From the NCBI GenBank assembly GCA_900553135.1, contig USCO01000096.1:1-8373 (forward strand): DNA of 8,373 nt. The letters run 5' to 3'. Source of the DNA: an uncultured Eubacteriales bacterium. GTDB taxonomy: Bacteria; Bacillota; Clostridia; Oscillospirales; Oscillospiraceae. The notes below the pieces were generated by a model. The model made no database searches. It had not been told where the DNA came from and saw nothing but the letters and a program-made list of their open reading frames with translations. Below, in pieces: positions 7,186 through 8,373 of this stretch (positions within the stretch are counted from its first letter, which is position 1; each line of letters opens with the position of its first letter). The translations under genes were made by a program, and so were the position numbers.

Positions 7186-7192
7186 AGTTTCG

Positions 7193-8269
7193 GTGAAAAA
7201 GCTGCTTTGCGGGCTGCTGTGCCTGTCCATGGTGTGCACAGCGGGCTGTTCCGCCATGCTGGACCGGGACTACTCCTTTGTGACGGAGCACAGCGCCACC
7301 CCCGCCTCCGACGGAGACACCAATACCCTGCGGGTGAAAAGCTATCAGGAGCTGGTCAACGCCCTGATTTACCTCATCAACAAGGGCTCTGAGGAGGGGA
7401 CCATCCGCTTTGAAGAGGGGGAGGAGGCCGACGTCAAGCAGATGATGGACGAGGCCTGCCTGGAAGTTCAGGAGGACCCCCTGGGGGCCTATGCGGTGGA
7501 CTACATCAAGTACGGTGTGACCTCCATCGTGGGCAGCTATGAGGCGGGGGTGAGCATCACCTACCGGCGCACCCGGGAGCAGGTGGCCGCCATTGTGGAC
7601 GCCACCGGTACCTCGGCCATCCGCAGCGAGCTCAGCCGGGCGCTGGCCACCTTCTCGGACGAGGTGGTGCTGCGCATCAGCTACTTTGAGGAGAACGAGG
7701 CCTATATCCAGGAACTGGTGCGCCAGGCCTATTTGTCCAACCCTGAGACGGCGCTGGGCATGCCCCAGGCACAGGTGGCCATGTACCCCAAGAGCGGCCA
7801 GCAGCGGATCGTAGAGGTGCTGCTCACCTATCCCCAGTCGCTCCAGGTGCTGGAGAGCCAGCGCAACTCCATGGCCCGGGAGGCGGAGCGGCTGGTGCTG
7901 CCCCTTCAGGACCTGTCGGTGGAGCGAAAGCTCAGCGGCATTGTCCAGGCTCTGAGTGACGCGGGGGGCTACGTGTCCGGCGGCGGCTCCACGCCCTACG
8001 ATGCTCTGTTTAACGGAGGCGCCGACAGCCAGGGGATCGCCCTGGCCATGGCGCTGCTGTGCCGCCAGGCGGGGATCTCCTGCGTGGTGGTGGACGGACA
8101 GTGGAAGGGCCAGTCCCATTGCTGGAACGTGGTGCAGACCGACCAGGGATACCGCCACGTGGATCTGACCTCCACCGCTGGCGTGAGCTACCAGGTGGAT
8201 ACCGCCATGGCCCAGCTGGGCTATACCTGGGACAGCGAGCTGGTGCCCAAGTGCACGGTGGAAGGCTGA
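7193..8269 (+). CDS. Lipoprotein with a transglutaminase-like domain lacking the catalytic Cys
   Basis: Predicted lipid-anchored extracytoplasmic protein of 358 residues (from GTG 7193). Residues 1-19 are a lipoprotein signal peptide: MKK, a Leu/Cys-rich core, then T-A-G-C with Cys19 as the lipidated residue. Residues about 20-45 are a polar linker, and 46-230 form a mixed helix/strand region that I cannot name. Residues about 240-335 fit the transglutaminase-like (TGc) core. The helix usually carrying the nucleophile reads ADSQGIALAMALLCRQAGI, with Ser279 where active members have Cys (as in a VCQGYA context). The His (SHCWN, His309) and Asp (HVDLT, Asp324) of the triad remain. It may therefore be a binding or structural pseudo-enzyme, or a Ser variant; activity cannot be told from sequence. 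It is the last gene before the tRNA promoter. Confidence 0.87.
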   Translation: MKKLLCGLLCLSMVCTAGCSAMLDRDYSFVTEHSATPASDGDTNTLRVKSYQELVNALIYLINKGSEEGTIRFEEGEEADVKQMMDEACLEVQEDPLGAYAVDYIKYGVTSIVGSYEAGVSITYRRTREQVAAIVDATGTSAIRSELSRALATFSDEVVLRISYFEENEAYIQELVRQAYLSNPETALGMPQAQVAMYPKSGQQRIVEVLLTYPQSLQVLESQRNSMAREAERLVLPLQDLSVERKLSGIVQALSDAGGYVSGGGSTPYDALFNGGADSQGIALAMALLCRQAGISCVVVDGQWKGQSHCWNVVQTDQGYRHVDLTSTAGVSYQVDTAMAQLGYTWDSELVPKCTVEG

Positions 8270-8293
8270 AAAAGTTTTTTTGAAAAAATTTTC
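8269..8293 (+). promoter_or_regulatory. A/T tract, possible UP element upstream of the tRNA promoter
   Basis: Alternating A and T runs (A5, G, T7, G, A6, T4) stand out in an otherwise GC-rich window and lie about 9 to 33 bases before the -35 box. The pattern resembles an RNA polymerase alpha-subunit UP element, common at strong tRNA promoters, although it sits slightly far upstream. The T7 run has no GC-rich hairpin before it, so an intrinsic terminator for the preceding gene is not supported. Confidence 0.4.
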
Positions 8294-8301
8294 GAATCTA
8301 G

Positions 8302-8329
8302 TTGACAAATGGCGAATGTGTGCTATAAT
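8302..8329 (+). promoter_or_regulatory. Strong sigma-A (sigma-70) promoter for the tRNA gene
   Basis: A perfect -35 box TTGACA (8302-8307) and a perfect -10 box TATAAT (8324-8329) are separated by 16 bases. An extended -10 TG occurs at 8321-8322. Transcription should begin near 8336, leaving a short leader of about 7 bases before the tRNA 5' end at 8343. Confidence 0.93.
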
Positions 8330-8340
8330 ACCATTTGTCA
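8303..8340. repeat. Perfect 10-base inverted repeat bracketing the tRNA promoter
   Basis: TGACAAATGG (8303-8312) and CCATTTGTCA (8331-8340) are exact reverse complements with 18 bases between them. The left arm overlaps the -35 box and the right arm covers the predicted transcription start. Allowing one bulged T on the left, pairing extends to 12 bases (AG before the left arm, CT after the right). It could be a wide-spaced operator; no regulator is identified. Confidence 0.75.
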
Positions 8341-8342
8341 CT

Positions 8343-8373
8343 GCGAGTGTAGCTCATCTGGTAGAGCGCCACC
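8343..8373 (+). tRNA. tRNA gene, 5' part only, probably tRNA-Gly(GCC)
   Basis: The 5' acceptor strand GCGAGTG (8343-8349) is followed by TA at positions 8-9, a D stem GCTC/GAGC (8352-8355 and 8364-8367) with the GG-containing D loop ATCTGGTA, then G26 and the anticodon-stem strand CCACC (8369-8373). The window ends just before the anticodon loop. The CCACC arm and the D-arm sequence resemble bacterial tRNA-Gly(GCC), but the anticodon is not visible, so the identity is inferred. Confidence 0.85.

Noticed and set aside
7175..7192. ATG start that extends the lipoprotein by six residues
   Set aside because: The AGGAGG at 7180-7185 fits GTG 7193, and no ribosome binding site precedes 7175.
8269..8293. 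Intrinsic terminator after the lipoprotein gene
   Set aside because: There is a T run but no GC-rich stem before it. A/T-only pairing would be too weak, so an UP-type element is the better reading.
4319..8341. A very long open frame (1340 codons) on the minus strand
   Set aside because: It runs antisense to four well-supported genes and the tRNA promoter. Its product is rich in His, Gly, Leu and Val with no recognisable domain, as expected for a GC-rich codon mirror.

Overview
The window reads as GC-rich chromosomal DNA from a low-GC-type phylum (Bacillota/Clostridia) lineage with high GC content. Oscillospirales relatives such as Flavonifractor or Oscillibacter are my best guess. The reasons are strong AAGGAG/GGAGG ribosome binding sites, a copper-amine-oxidase-type 'stalk' exoprotein, a YitT-family membrane protein, a short cysteine-bearing LUD protein, and a tRNA promoter with AT-rich flanks. 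The taxon is an inference from gene content and style, not a search result.

All genes lie on the + strand. In order they are: the 3' part of a type IIA topoisomerase B subunit (1-1482, open at the left edge); a secreted stalk-domain protein (1565-3337); the matching type IIA topoisomerase A subunit (3383-5632); a YitT-type membrane protein (5675-6547); a LUD-domain protein (6578-7168); a lipoprotein with a transglutaminase-like C-terminus (7193-8269); then a strong promoter (8302-8329) and the first 31 bases of a tRNA gene, probably tRNA-Gly (8343 to the edge). Gaps between the six protein genes are 82, 45, 42, 30 and 23 bases. None holds a convincing terminator or promoter, so they may be read through as one long transcript. 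No gene-free stretch exceeds about 100 bases.

The two topoisomerase subunits should act together as an A2B2 enzyme that cuts and passes double-stranded DNA. The A subunit lacks a GyrA box, has a short C-terminal domain and has an altered loop before the catalytic tyrosine, so the pair looks like a divergent topoisomerase IV-like enzyme rather than the housekeeping gyrase. It carries Ala where quinolone-sensitive enzymes have Ser (E. coli GyrA Ser83). A secreted protein gene sits between the two subunit genes, which is an odd placement.

The other points of interest are a transglutaminase-fold lipoprotein whose nucleophilic Cys position is Ser, a symmetric C-x6-C-x2-C-x6-C cluster in the LUD protein, and a perfect 10-base inverted repeat that brackets the tRNA promoter. 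I see no CRISPR array, insertion sequence, phage gene or recognisable defence system. The window is largely ordinary core genome with some divergent family members.
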